64,000 bases of DNA, from assembly GCA_014529385.2 (NCBI GenBank), contig CM043947.1, positions 101,933,311 through 101,997,310 on the forward strand. Direction: 5' to 3'. This document shows, in pieces, positions 1 through 9,893 of this stretch. The translations under genes and the position numbers were made by a program. How positions within the stretch are numbered: the first letter of the stretch is position 1; each line of letters opens with the position of its first letter. The DNA comes from Adiantum capillus-veneris (taxonomy: Eukaryota; Streptophyta; Polypodiopsida; Polypodiales; Pteridaceae). A model generated the notes under the pieces. It made no database searches. It was not told the DNA's origin and worked only from the letters and a program-made list of their open reading frames with translations.

Positions 1-432
1 CCCTTGAATCTGCAACAACATTTGCAAAATTTTGTCCACACTTGTCATACAAAGTGAGCTTATACAGCTCACGGAACAAAAGGCCAGATGCAACAATTTC
101 ATCACCAAAACTGAGATCATGAACTGTACATCTATCATCCACAAATTTGACTACAAGTCCAAGTCTAGCAAGTGCGGATACAGACAAGAGATTCTTCTTG
201 ATCCCACGTACATAAAGTGCATCAAGAAGTGTGAAGGAACTGCCATTTACAGTAGTAAGCACAATCTTTCCAACTCCCTGAACCGGATAAGAGGCATTGT
301 TGGCACAAGTGACTGAATTCCCATGAGAGACAGACTCAAGAGAGGTAAACAATTCACGATGTGAGATAATGTGCTTTGTAGCAACACTGTCGAAATACCA
401 CACATGTAAATCTTCAACAAACTGACAAGCAT
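1..432 (-). pseudogene. Copia protease and GAG-pre-integrase remnant
   Basis: Read on the minus strand from about 414 down to the window edge, one frame gives the typical Copia protease start, a WYFDS motif followed by TKHIISH, then a SYPVQGVGKI stretch and an LLSVSALARLG stretch typical of the protease to pre-integrase region. In Ty1/Copia this domain cleaves the gag-pol polyprotein. The catalytic D-S/T-G triad reads D-S-V here, so the protease would be inactive if expressed. The frame differs from that of the upstream gag, so at least one frameshift separates them. The fragment continues past the left edge of the window. Family assignment is firm; function is lost. Confidence 0.8.
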
Positions 433-599
433 GCATCATGGACAGCAGGATTGTAAGTGCACTCTGCACTAAAAGCTCATTCTGCATCAACATCAGCAAC
501 ACAGTCTCCTTTCACTGAAGACTCAACAATGGCTGCATTTGTAGTGGAACCAGCATTTGCAGTGGAACCACCCTCTTTCTTCTTAGCCTCTTTGGCCTT

Positions 600-1440
600 C
601 AGCTTAGGACACAACTTGATCAAGTGATCGTTAGCTTAATGGCAACACATCTCCTCTTTTCCCTTATCACCAGAATTTCCAGACGAATTGCTGCCAGCAA
701 AAGCATTAGGAACAAAAGTTTTGCCACTCGCAGCAGAACCATAAGAAGTGGCCGCATTGCTGTTCCCACCCTTTCTTTGAGAAACAATAAAAGCCTGTTC
801 AACTGCATGCTACCTAGTTCTGTTTTTTCTGGAAAGTGACTCTTGCAAGAGCAATGTGCATAATGCATCAAACTTGACAACTTCAGGATTTCCTTGGGTC
901 ATCAGTCTCCAAGTACTAGCAAAAGTCTGGTAGGAATCTCGTAAGGCATCAAGAACAGTCTGCACAAGGGAACTGTCTGAAATGACTTCACCTGTAGAAA
1001 TAAGTTGCTCATTGATATCCTTGACACCGACAAGGAAAGTGTCCATATCATCTTCCTCATGCATAATCTTCCACTCCAGCTCTTTACGCAGCAAAGCAAT
1101 TTTAGCCTCATTACGGCTTGCATAAAGACCTGCTAGAATATCCCAAGCCTGTTTTGCAGATTTTGTTGAACGAATGTGAGGAACAATGGTGTGCTTCACA
1201 GACAACACAATCAATGCATGAGCCTGTGCATCCTTTACATCCCAACGAGCTTGTTCTATTGTAGGAAAAACAACTCTAATAGCAGCAATCCTTGCAACAA
1301 GACCTGCAACATCCTCAACATCGCCTACATCCTCAGAACCAAGACGTACATCAATGCCCTGCATAATGTTCCAGATGCCCTTTGACACAAGAACATGTTG
1401 CATCATATAAGCCCACATAGGGTAAACAGTGGCCTAAATC
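600..1440 (-). pseudogene. Copia gag remnant (UBN2-type) with degenerate zinc knuckle
   Basis: The minus-strand frame from 1440 down to 810 encodes about 208 residues with the order seen in Copia gag: YPMWAYMMQHVL near the N-terminus, then AKQAWDILAGLYAS, then KIALLRKELEWKIMHEEDDM and a C-terminal TLLLQESLSRKN. This is the capsid/nucleocapsid precursor of a Ty1/Copia element. After a TAG at 810-812 the same frame continues into a glycine/serine-rich spacer and a cysteine-rich CCH..ANDHLIKLCP stretch at about 600-650, which I read as a decayed CCHC knuckle with an internal TAA. The N-terminal tip (residues before YPMW) is missing because the LTR of the neighbouring Gypsy element begins at 1439. 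Confidence 0.82.
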
Positions 1441-1781
1441 AGATTTAACATTCAAAAATAGTAACATGACACAGAATAGATGGAATGAGAGAAGAAGTAA
1501 CTCATAATAAAGAGTAAGAATGCTTCATTCATCAAGAAAGAGCTACAGAGATATCTCAGTACAATCAGATCCTTCATAGCATACAAAACCGACTTATATC
1601 AACTTTTCCAGGAAGTGATAACAACCTCAGTCTTGATACAGTATAACTATAAAATATCCAATTGATCAACATCCGACTGACTACAATCCGACTTACTACA
1701 TATCCGATGAAGCATATCCGACTGACTAACAAAATAGATCTGACTAACTACTAAACTGACATACTAATATGCCTGTCAACA
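1439..1781 (-). repeat. 3' LTR of G1
   Basis: This 343-bp segment matches 9894-10236 without gaps, with about 16 single-base differences counted by eye, mostly transitions. In the element's sense it begins TGTTGACA at 1781 and ends near ...AAATCTGA at 1439; the usual terminal CA is not evident. The U3 part holds five TCCGA/TCCAA units at about 15-bp spacing (starts 1657, 1672, 1687, 1703, 1717). No clear polypurine tract precedes it. Confidence 0.88.
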
Positions 1782-1880
1782 CATGGCACGTCCCGGTGGT
1801 AGATTTCCCAAAAATCCGACTCAAATCCACATATCTCTTGATCAGAAAGAGATAGACAAAAATATTGATTCTTTACCACC

Positions 1881-2108
1881 CTAAATTGTAGATCCTTCTT
1901 TGGCAACATCGTCAGTAAACACTTCATGAACTTGATCTCCAGCATCTGCAACAACTGCAAAGTCCTGCTGAGGTGCACTCTCCATTAAAATATCTCCCAC
2001 ATCTGACTTCTGAACTTGATCATCAACTTGCAAAGTCTGAACAGAAACATCCACTAACTTCTTCAATGTAGAACCTGATCCAAACATATGTTCTTCCTCT
2101 TTATGCAA
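1881..2108 (-). CDS. short acidic ORF at the 3' end of G1
   Basis: A 75-codon ORF starting with ATG overlaps the end of the coiled-coil ORF by a few bases in another frame. It is acidic (runs such as KEEEH, DDQVQKSDVGD, DAGDQVHE) with no motif I recognise. It is probably the frameshifted C-terminal tail of the coiled-coil protein rather than a separate gene. It ends about 100 bp before the 3' LTR. Confidence 0.4.
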   Translation of the reverse strand: MHKEEEHMFGSGSTLKKLVDVSVQTLQVDDQVQKSDVGDILMESAPQQDFAVVADAGDQVHEVFTDDVAKEGSTI

Positions 2109-2877
2109 CTCTTTTCCCTTGTAATCCTACAAACTGCTCTAGATAAATCTGCTTCTCTTTCTTGAAGTGTTCCACTGTCTCCAACAAATCAGCTTCATAA
2201 GAACTGGCAAATCCTGCTTTCACATCTTCATAAGGATACTTGAAAATTGAATTCAATCTCTCTCTCATGGCCTTCCACACATCTTGCATCCCCTCTACTA
2301 ACTGCTGCTTGACCAAATTTAGATCTCCTTCTTTCATAAGCACTCCAGTGGCATTTACATCCTCTTGAGCCAACACCTGCTTCTCTAATTCCTGTAAAGG
2401 TTTCAACCTCTGTTGAAGCATCTCATTTTGTACCTGTAATTTTGTATTTCTGACAGAAATCTGATCCAATTCAGAATTAACTCTACTTTCCAAATCTTTT
2501 GTCCAATCCTGAAACATACCCAAGGACAATTTAACCTTGTCTACTTCATGTTGATGTACCTGTAACTAAAGCTGCATTTCCTGATGATGTCTTTCTTTCA
2601 TGTCCACTAGTTCCAATTTCAGAGCTTCCACTAATTCTGACTGCTGCTGTAGCACGAATTTTGAAACATCAGAATCTGTTACACTTTGTAATTGATCTTC
2701 CATCTGTTGTTGCTGATTAGTGACAAAGCCATGTAAAGCCTTAAGCATTTTAAGAGCTATTGGTACATCAGAAACATTAATTTCAGACTTTGATGCAGAA
2801 CTTGGACCAACTACAGAGAAGTACAAGGATGTGGCTACTTCATGCACAAAAGCATCCAATTTCCTCTTTTTAGGCAT
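2101..2877 (-). pseudogene. G1 coiled-coil protein with NLS-like start
   Basis: From an ATG at 2877 the minus strand encodes MPKKRKLDAF, whose PKKRKL resembles a classical monopartite nuclear localisation signal. About 258 residues follow in one frame, interrupted by a single TAG at 2566-2568. The middle is rich in Q, L, E and K with heptad-like spacing (QQQQMEDQLQ, LQVQNEMLQQRLKPLQELEKQ, LLETVEHFKKEKQIYLEQF), typical of a coiled coil. It is in the same frame as ORF-X just upstream, separated by a TGA and about 12 bases, so the two may once have been one protein or a reinitiated pair. The coiled coil and basic start suggest a structural or nuclear role, but no family is recognised. The G3 element has a comparable coiled-coil gene at the same place. 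Confidence 0.6.
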
Positions 2878-2889
2878 TGTGAAAGTCTT

Positions 2890-3921
2890 TCATATAATCC
2901 TGCTTGGTGTTTGGGCATCAACATCCAGATTTTTCAATAGATCACCCATGAGTAAGTTATGCTCAGGACTAGCCAATACCATTTTTGCCTCTTGCTCAGT
3001 ATAACCTGCATCAATCAAATCTTGTAAAGTTTGCAATTTGTCTCCACCACCTGTAGTGATAGCTGATTTCTCAGATATTTTAATCTGATCCTGTACTGGA
3101 GTTGACTCAAGACTAGGAGTCATAACAGACACTGAAATCTCCCCTGTATCCACTCTTTGAGCAAAAACAAACAGAGCTGAAAGAAATGTTGATAGCCTGC
3201 TGCTACACTGTGTCTTCCTCTTATCCAGGCTGAAAATCTCTGCATGGATTCTCTCATAAACCCAGTGAGCCCAGCTAACTTTATCCCCATTCTCAGCAAA
3301 ACATAATGGTGCCCAGTTGTCTTTAGACATGTAGTCATACTTGGCTACAAAACAAACCCTTTCTAAGAACCACTTAAGTTGTTCTCTCTTACAATAGTCC
3401 ACATTTTTTAACATGAAATATTGTCTACCCCCTTCCCTTGGATCAAACTCTTTTTTCAAGTCTTCATCGGAACATTTGGGTGTTGTAGTTACAGAGGTAA
3501 AAGGAAGTTGAAATACCTGTGCAACCACACTTGGACTGAGATTTACCTTTTGTGATATAGCTCCTCTGGTCTTCCTCAATAGTTCCATTTGTGTCTTGGC
3601 ATAGATGTTTGCCTTCCATTGACTCCAAGGAAGTGTAGCAAAATCATACAAGCCAACTGCCTTCAGCCATCTCTCATTGCGTTCTGCTTGACAGTCAATC
3701 TCCACTTTAAAATCTGTGAATGTCTCCATGAAGCGTTGCAACATCTTGCTAGAGGATAAAGGAGCTGTTTCCTCTTCTGGAATCACTTCAACGTCATCCT
3801 CTGGATCAGACACATCCACTCTGAGTGTGACACCTTTCCTGCGAGGGCGCAACTTACATGCATCACCCTACTCATCATCTGGCGAAGGTCTTATCACTGA
3901 ACTTTCTTTTGCTTTAGGCAT
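2890..3921 (-). pseudogene. G1 ORF-X, extra retroelement protein with UBA-like C-terminus
   Basis: The likely original start is the ATG at 3921 (MPKAKESSVIRPSPDDE), followed by a TAG near 3870 and then an open frame of about 320 codons to a TGA at 2890. The N-terminus is basic then acidic (RPRRKG, DPEDDVEVIPEEE). The central part has WSQWKANIYAKTQMELL, VNLSPSVVAQVFQLPF and WAHWVYERIHAEIF, a pattern I associate loosely with the plant transposon-protein/mobile-domain families found in plant TEs. Around residues 272-306 (counted from 3852; 2935-3039) a stretch with LIDAGYTEQEA and NLLMGDLLKNL resembles a ubiquitin-associated (UBA) three-helix fold: L..aGY...EA...L, then N....LL. It lies between integrase and the 3' LTR, the position of env-like or accessory ORFs in plant Gypsy elements. 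Function unknown. Confidence 0.6.
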
Positions 3922-4115
3922 GGTGGGCGTAGAAGGAGAAGAAAGCTTAAAGGGCTGCTACGAATACATGCAGGATTGCTTACATGATTCACACAAGCGC
4001 GGCAACGTCTAAAAGTGTGTGAGGTGATTACTCCCTCCCTAACTCTTATGATAGCGCTTAGTGGAGAGCACTTTGCACGCTCTTCCACACCAAATTTGAA
4101 TCCTATTTTTTAAAT

Positions 4116-4192
4116 AATCCGATAAGTTGCAATCCGATCCAGTATATTCCGAGCAAGCAGACTCCGAGCCAGTGAAATCCGACCTAGTATCT
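4116..4192. repeat. 15-bp-period TCCGA array upstream of ORF-X
   Basis: The pentamer TCCGA occurs at 4118, 4133, 4148, 4163 and 4178, exactly 15 bp apart. The bases between differ, so this is a decayed 15-bp minisatellite or a set of spaced sites. The same motif at about 15-bp spacing lies in the U3 of the G1 LTRs. The array starts after the integrase C-terminal stop and about 200 bp before the ORF-X start in the element's sense, where an internal promoter would sit. Read in the integrase frame it would also give a five-residue repeat (G-x-x-x-[LI]). Confidence 0.7.
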
Positions 4193-4537
4193 GACTAAAA
4201 TCCCTGTATTATCTGATGAAGGTTCATTAGTAACCTGCTCCACAGTATTGGGAAAAAATCCAATAGCTTCACAGAAGGCAGCATCTAGCACAGTAGGTTT
4301 AAGCCATTCCAAATGAGGTGGCTCTCCCTGAAACTTCTTTAACCCGAACCCATTGACAGGTTTATCCACTCTAGTGCCAAATACATCTGCCACAATGAAT
4401 TTTCCCTGACCTAAGTCCTTCATAATCTGATATGGTCCTTTATATCTCAAGTTCAACTTTTCAGGATGAGGACCCAACCTGGAGTTGTAAAGCATAACCC
4501 AATCTCCCACCTGGAAAACTTTGAATTTGACATTCAT
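4184..4537 (-). pseudogene. G1 integrase C-terminal region
   Basis: About 117 residues with VFQVGDWVMLYNSRLGPHPE, then KLNLRYKGPYQI and GQGKFIVADVFG, which is the SH3-like DNA-binding end of Gypsy integrase followed by the GPY/F-like module (here KGPYQI). It binds LTR DNA ends during integration. It is separated from the catalytic core by a frame interruption at about 4540-4560. The tail after QGEPPHLEWLKP is not part of the usual domain and may be a linker toward the extra ORFs. Confidence 0.8.
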
Positions 4538-4561
4538 GCTTACCCAAGCTTTCCTTCTTCT

Positions 4562-5287
4562 CTAAATCACCTTTGAAATGTATAAGCTGACCAACCTATC
4601 TTCCTCCAGTTGCATTAAATACTTGCTTCTGTGCTGAACTGATAACTTTGGAGTCATTTTCTCAACACTAATTCGGAGGCTAAGTACCACAAACTCCATA
4701 GGGACCACAGCTTCAAGACCATACACTAAACTGAAAGGAGTCATACATGTTCTTACCTTGAAGGCTGTTTTGAAAGACCACAAAGCAGAATCTAGCTTTT
4801 CATCCCAGTCTTTCTTATTTTCTTGAACAATCTTCTTCAGAATTTTAATGAGTGTTTTATTGGTACTTTCAGCCTGTCCATTGGCCTGGGGATGATAAGC
4901 GGTAGATTTTTTGTGCTTAATCATGTGGGTTTTAGTTAACTCACAACTAAATTCATTCAAAAAATGAGTCCCTCTATCATTGACCAATTCAACACGACAA
5001 CCAAACATGATCATAATGTTGTGATACAGGAACTTTTTTACACTCTGAGCCTTGTTATCTTTTAAAGCCACAGCTTCCACCCACTTAGTGCAATAATCAG
5101 TAGCAACTAAAATGTATTTACACCCCTTACTAGTTGTAGGCTTCACTGGTCCCACAAAATCCATACCCCATTTCTGAAATGGTTCCAGTGGTAATATAGG
5201 ATGATCTGTCATCCTACCCCTAGAATCAGGTTGACCAAACTGTTGACATACCACAAAACTTTTTGCATAGGAATGAGCATCCTTCAA
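4562..5287 (-). pseudogene. G1 integrase catalytic core (rve)
   Basis: A 241-codon frame begins inside the zinc-binding domain (VCQQFGQ) and runs through the integrase core. WGMDFVGPVKP carries the first catalytic aspartate, LVNDRGTHFLNEF the second, and YHPQANGQAESTNKTL the glutamate, so the DDE triad is preserved. SLVYGLEAVVPMEFVV follows as in Gypsy elements of the Athila/Tat-like side. It would insert element cDNA into the genome. The region is in the same phase as the upstream 5327-5527 fragment, with a stop between them. Confidence 0.88.
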
Positions 5288-5326
5288 TACAGTAGGCCAC
5301 CATAAACCAGCTTGTAATATCTTTTT

Positions 5327-5784
5327 TCACGTGATATCCCCTGAGAAATGACCTCCTGCTGCTCCAAAATGAGCTTCTTGCAACACAGCTGATTGCTCAA
5401 AATCTGGTACACATCTCCTAATTATGTGATCAATCCTTTTTCTATATAAATCTCCAGCAATAACCAAAAAAGGTATGCTAGTGAGAGTAAATTTCCTTCT
5501 TTGATTTGTTGTAAACTCAGTTGGCATGATACCATCAGTTAAGAAAAAAGCATTTGATCATACCATGAATCAGTAATGGAACTCTGAATTTCAAATAATT
5601 CTGCATCTGGTAATTGATCTTGAACTCCTGTCGGTTGTTCTCCTGTCTCAATCCGACTCAGATAATCAGCTATTGCATGCTCTTTTCCAGGTGTATGAAC
5701 AATGATGAAGTCAAACTCCTGTAACAGCAACATCCACCTTGCTAACCTACCTATAAGTAAGGGCTTTTTGATAAGGTAAAGCAA
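5327..5784 (-). pseudogene. G1 RNase H tail and integrase H2C2 zinc finger
   Basis: Two out-of-phase pieces. At 5539-5784, GRLARWMLLLQEFDFIIVH and HAIADYLSRIETGE form the end of the Gypsy RNase H/connection region. At 5327-5527, RRKFTLTSIPFLVIAGDLYRK and EAHFGAAGGHFSGD form the first half of the H2C2 finger (the two histidines). Frame changes between the main pol ORF, this tail and the finger show at least two indels. Confidence 0.8.
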
Positions 5785-8228
5785 AGCTTGGCGATCAACA
5801 TGGAATATGACCCTATTGCATAGAGGTAATGCCTAAATTTATTCAAAGCATAAACCATCCCTAAGGCTTCTCTCTCAATTACTGCATAATTCTTCTCAGC
5901 AGAGGTAAGTACCCTACTGGCATAGTACACAGGTCGGAACCACCCTTGGGTCTTCTCCTGCATTAACACAGCTCCTATAGCCACATCCGAGCCATCAACA
6001 AATACATGGAATGGTAGTACCCAATCTGGAGGTTGTAATATAGGAGCAACTGACAAAATTTTCTTTAAAATCTGAAATGATTTCTCCTGAGGTTCAGACC
6101 ATACAAAGTCTACATGCTTTTTTGTTAAGTGGGTAAGAGGCATGCACACATTGGCCAAATATCTAATGTACCTGCTATGCCATTTGACTTGTCCCACAAA
6201 TCTGCTCAAGTCCTTGAGATTGGTAGGTGCTTGTGCTGATTGAATTACTTCAATCTTCTTCACATCTATAGATATTCCTTCTTGAGATACCAAATGACCC
6301 AATAGCACACCACTTCTGACAACCATTACACTTTTGTAAGGATTTAAGGATAATCTGAACATCCGACACCTTTCAAAACATAACTTCAGATGCTGAAGGT
6401 GTAAATCTCTTTGACCAAAAACTGAGAAGTCATCCACAAAAACCCTCATGAAATCCTGCAAATAAGGCTCAAATGTTTTATAAGCTGTAAAATTGAATGA
6501 TGGTGGTCCATTCTTGAGACCAAAATTCATGATTGTAGATGCAAAAGCTCCCCAATCTGTTATGAAGGCTGTTTTGTCTTGATCCTCCTCAACAACTTTA
6601 ATCTGATTATACCCTAAAAACCCATCAAGGAAATTATACATTTCTTTCCCTGCTACTACATCCAATATAGCATCACAAAAAGACATTGGGAAAGGATCTG
6701 TAATTGTGGCTGCATTTAACTTCCTGTAATCAACACATACTTTAATCTTCCCACTTTTCTTTGGTACCACAATGATTGGTGATAACCAAGTAACCTCATG
6801 AATAGGTTTGATAAATCCAACTGCCAATAACTTGTCAATTTCCTGCTTGACCTGTTGTGCAAAATTAGGGTTCATCCGATATCTTTGCTGCACAATCGTA
6901 ATTGCATCTTCTCTCAGATTAATGTGATGATGATGTAGTAGTGGATCAATATCTTTAACATCTGAGTAATCCCAAGCAAATACATCCTTATACTCCAGCA
7001 ACAACTGCAACAAATCCTGTAAAAATTCTCCATCCACATAAATGCTGACTTTGACCATCTTTGGGTCATCCTCAATCCCTAAGTTCAACTCTCTGGGTTC
7101 ATCCGGTTGTACTCTTTTAGAGCCACCAAACCTTTTATTATAGATCTTTTCTACCATGTCTCTGGCATCTCTTTCCTCTTGCTGAACTTCCTCTTTGGTA
7201 CTGGAAGATACACTCTGATCTATCAACTTTAGTATGTCGGATCCCTGAATTTCCTGACCCATAGCAGTTTCAGCAACAATTTCTTCAGGTTCCTGTTGTT
7301 TCTGCAAGATACCTTCAATGTCAACGTCAAACACTGGAACAATAGTCGGATTAGCCTGAAAAAAGACTTCCTCCTCATCATCCTCTACTTCTTCAGCAAG
7401 AATGATTGATTGAGAAAACATCGGCCTTTTTTGGCCAAGAATGTGCTTTCTACCTAGCATAGGAATAGTAGTTACCTGTTTACCCTTGGTAAGAACCACC
7501 TGATTCTCACCCCAATCCTGTTTCACCTTGGCCAATATGAACCAAGATCTACCCAACAACATCTCATAGGAAGCATCTCCTTCCTTCATTCTGAGTACAA
7601 CAAAATTTACTTGAAAGTGAATACCTGCAATCTGAATGGAAGAGTTCCTTAAAATCCCTATAGGCTGGACCCTTCTCTGATCAGCCATTTTAACGTGGAA
7701 AGGTGCTGGTTCCAACTTTCCTAAGCCCATTGTGAGATAAACTGACTCACCTAAAATATTGACTCTAGATCCTCCATCTAGAAATACCCCTTCAAATATC
7801 ATGTCTTGTAAAGTCACCTTAATAACTGGGACCATGAAATCCACATCAGAAGGATGAATGGTATTCACACCTGGTTCCCCTTTCTGCTGAGTCGAAATTC
7901 CATAGTGCTTTCCCAGCAACTTGTGCAACAACCTTTCCTTAAATGCTAGTACTATGGAAAGCATTTGATCCAAAGATAAGTTAATAAGTACCTCAAACCA
8001 ATCAGGTTTAGATAACTCTACCTTCTTTTGTTGTTGCAGTGGTTCATCGGAATCGGAATTCTCCTCCAAAACTTGATGCTGCTGCTCCTTCTGAGCATGG
8101 TTATGCACCTGATCTCTTACTTCTCTTTGCTGCTCCCAATCAATAGGACCTTTGGCCTTAGACCTTGCGACAACCAATACATCAATCCCTGGCTCCAAAT
8201 GCTCTGGATGGTTGCAATCAATCTCCAC
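5751..8228 (-). CDS. G1 protease, reverse transcriptase and RNase H
   Basis: The longest open frame in the window (825 codons), continuous with the gag frame. A retropepsin lies at about residues 135-245 with the active site LDGGSRVNIL (151-160) and the flap/LGRSW motif at 225-229. A linker with VFAWDYSDVKDIDPLL precedes the RT at about 450-640: WLSPIIVVPKKSGKIKVCVDY, then NFLDGFLGYNQI, and the catalytic FVDDFSVF at 597-604. RNase H starts near 725 with HVFVDGSDVAIGAVLMQ and continues through YYASRVLTSAEKNYAVIERE. The enzyme copies element RNA into DNA and removes the RNA strand. Catalytic residues look intact; this is the best-preserved pol segment here. The listed first codon is GTG within the polyprotein, not a true start. 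Confidence 0.88.
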   Translation of the reverse strand: MEIDCNHPEHLEPGIDVLVVARSKAKGPIDWEQQREVRDQVHNHAQKEQQHQVLEENSDSDEPLQQQKKVELSKPDWFEVLINLSLDQMLSIVLAFKERLLHKLLGKHYGISTQQKGEPGVNTIHPSDVDFMVPVIKVTLQDMIFEGVFLDGGSRVNILGESVYLTMGLGKLEPAPFHVKMADQRRVQPIGILRNSSIQIAGIHFQVNFVVLRMKEGDASYEMLLGRSWFILAKVKQDWGENQVVLTKGKQVTTIPMLGRKHILGQKRPMFSQSIILAEEVEDDEEEVFFQANPTIVPVFDVDIEGILQKQQEPEEIVAETAMGQEIQGSDILKLIDQSVSSSTKEEVQQEERDARDMVEKIYNKRFGGSKRVQPDEPRELNLGIEDDPKMVKVSIYVDGEFLQDLLQLLLEYKDVFAWDYSDVKDIDPLLHHHHINLREDAITIVQQRYRMNPNFAQQVKQEIDKLLAVGFIKPIHEVTWLSPIIVVPKKSGKIKVCVDYRKLNAATITDPFPMSFCDAILDVVAGKEMYNFLDGFLGYNQIKVVEEDQDKTAFITDWGAFASTIMNFGLKNGPPSFNFTAYKTFEPYLQDFMRVFVDDFSVFGQRDLHLQHLKLCFERCRMFRLSLNPYKSVMVVRSGVLLGHLVSQEGISIDVKKIEVIQSAQAPTNLKDLSRFVGQVKWHSRYIRYLANVCMPLTHLTKKHVDFVWSEPQEKSFQILKKILSVAPILQPPDWVLPFHVFVDGSDVAIGAVLMQEKTQGWFRPVYYASRVLTSAEKNYAVIEREALGMVYALNKFRHYLYAIGSYSMLIAKLCFTLSKSPYL

Positions 8229-8229
8229 A

Positions 8230-9430
8230 TTATCATATTCCTCAAGTTGGTCTGTTGTTGTTGATCTAGTATTTGGCCCTCGATAGATTGGAATATCTAT
8301 AATGATGACATTAGCATGTGCATGTGGTTAATTATGAGGAGGTTGTGGAGGACCTGCTTGCTGGTTCTCCTGATTAAAAGGCACGACCGGAATACCCCTT
8401 TCCTCTCTATGCTTTACCCACAATGCACATCTGAGACCTACCCAATGATTAGGGTCACCACAATATACACAAGGCATTACTCCTTGGGGTCTTCTCTAAT
8501 TATTATCCTGATTTCTACCAGGTCCTCTCTGATTCCCCTGTCCTAGTGATCTTCCTCGGAATGGAGCCACCTGATTTGCCTCTACTGAAGCATTACCCCA
8601 ACCAGTACCTTAAGATGGTTTATTCCTCAGTTTAGGATTGTACCAGCACTGAGCAATGGTATGCCCATCCTTCTCACATATTTCACAAAACCTCTTGTCC
8701 TTAGGAGCTATAACTGAATATCCAATACTCTTCAATTGTTGGATCAGATCAACCTCATCACCTGCCTTGTCCTTCTTTTTCTTAGCAGGACTCTTTTTCT
8801 TCAGTTTGTGCTATTCATCAGAGGAACTTTCTGAATCCGATTCAGAAGAAGAAGATGTATCTAACTTAGAACCTGATTCAGAATTCTTGGCTCCTCTTTT
8901 GCTAGACTTGTTCATGCCAAGCCTCTTCTGAACTCTAGATGCAGACTGTACAAGGTTATTAAATCCTCCTGCAATGTCAATGCTTGCTATTGCATTTTTA
9001 ATTCCACTTCTTAAACCTTTCAAGAAATAACCCGCCAACATTTCATCAGTTGGTCTCTCGTTTCCCTGCAGCCTTTCAACAAAGATTCTGAATTTTTGAG
9101 CAAAATCTTCTACTAGCATTGTACCCTATTTGATACGATGCAGCTTTCTTAAAATATCAATAGGAGTTTTCTCCTTTCTGAATCTTTGTAAAAAAGATAG
9201 ACTAAGTGCATTGTAAGTAGGAAAGTGAGCCATACCATATTGGTTGAACCAACTCATGGCCTTTCCTTCTACAAATTGTTGAACTTTGATAGGATCAGGG
9301 TACATAACCTGATATCCACTTGCTTGCCACCTTGTTTCAAATTGGGCTACATGACAATCCGCATCCTCTTTTGACTTCCCTCTGAACTTGGCTGATTTAA
9401 TCTGTGGATTAGGAGGTGGTTGGGCCATGG
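8230..9430 (-). pseudogene. G1 gag with two CCHC knuckles
   Basis: In phase with pol, the frame from about 9428 encodes a Retrotrans_gag domain (KFRGKSKEDADCHVAQFE, VQQFVEGKAMSWFNQY, FLQRFRKEKTP) and, after a stop near 9122, FAQKFRIFVERLQGNE and MLAGYFLKGLRSGIK. Two zinc knuckles follow: CEICEKDGHTIAQC near 8649-8690 and CVYCGDPNHWVGLRC near 8432-8476. These bind genomic RNA in the capsid. Three or more in-frame stops interrupt the part between the knuckles and protease. Spacer regions are rich in S, D and E. Confidence 0.82.
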
Positions 9431-9550
9431 GGATAGGAGTCTGGAGTCTTGCAGGTCTTTACCTATTAGAAACCCTCAGTGGGTCAAAGTGGAGTTGCCT
9501 TCTACTTCTTGCAGGGCCTCCTATCAAGAATAACGCTCCAACCAATTGCC

Positions 9551-9733
9551 TCACTGCCCTTCCTCTGCTGCTCCATAACCCTCCCCACCAAAATTTACCA
9601 ATGGTTCTTCAGGTAATTGATCAGTCCCATCATCTTCACATATATCATCATAATGGAAAGGATCTATATTGCCTGCCCTGGCCTGAGCCCTTGTGTAATA
9701 TACTCGAGAGTGTCTCCTACCCCTCTCGAACAT
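9551..9733 (-). pseudogene. G1 gag leader fragment
   Basis: A 61-codon ORF with RGRRHSRVYYTRAQARAGNI at the start and an acidic, glycine-rich remainder. It lies between the 5' LTR and the main gag domain in a different phase. I read it as the frameshifted N-terminus of gag; no family motif is visible in it. Confidence 0.35.
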
Positions 9734-9893
9734 GCATTATTCCAGAAAATACCTTCATAAACAAAAATGGAATACCTATTAACTGCATACGTCCTCAGCA
9801 AAGAGAACATAACCCACAGGATCGCCAAATGTGTCGTGGTTCATCAACACAGGGAAAAACCGGTTCATCATAATGCTTTCAACCTCTCATAAC

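Noticed and set aside
1657-1721. CRT/DRE cold-response elements
   Set aside because: The core CCGAC occurs but is preceded by T in every unit, which does not fit the RCCGAC consensus; no functional claim made.
8028-8264. Hydrophobic plus-strand ORFs opposite G1 pol, e.g. membrane-protein-like
   Set aside because: They are antisense shadows of the pol frame with Leu-rich composition.
9870-9893. Clear initiator-Met primer-binding site of G1
   Set aside because: GTTATGAGAGG only partly matches TGGTATCAGAGC; too weak to annotate.
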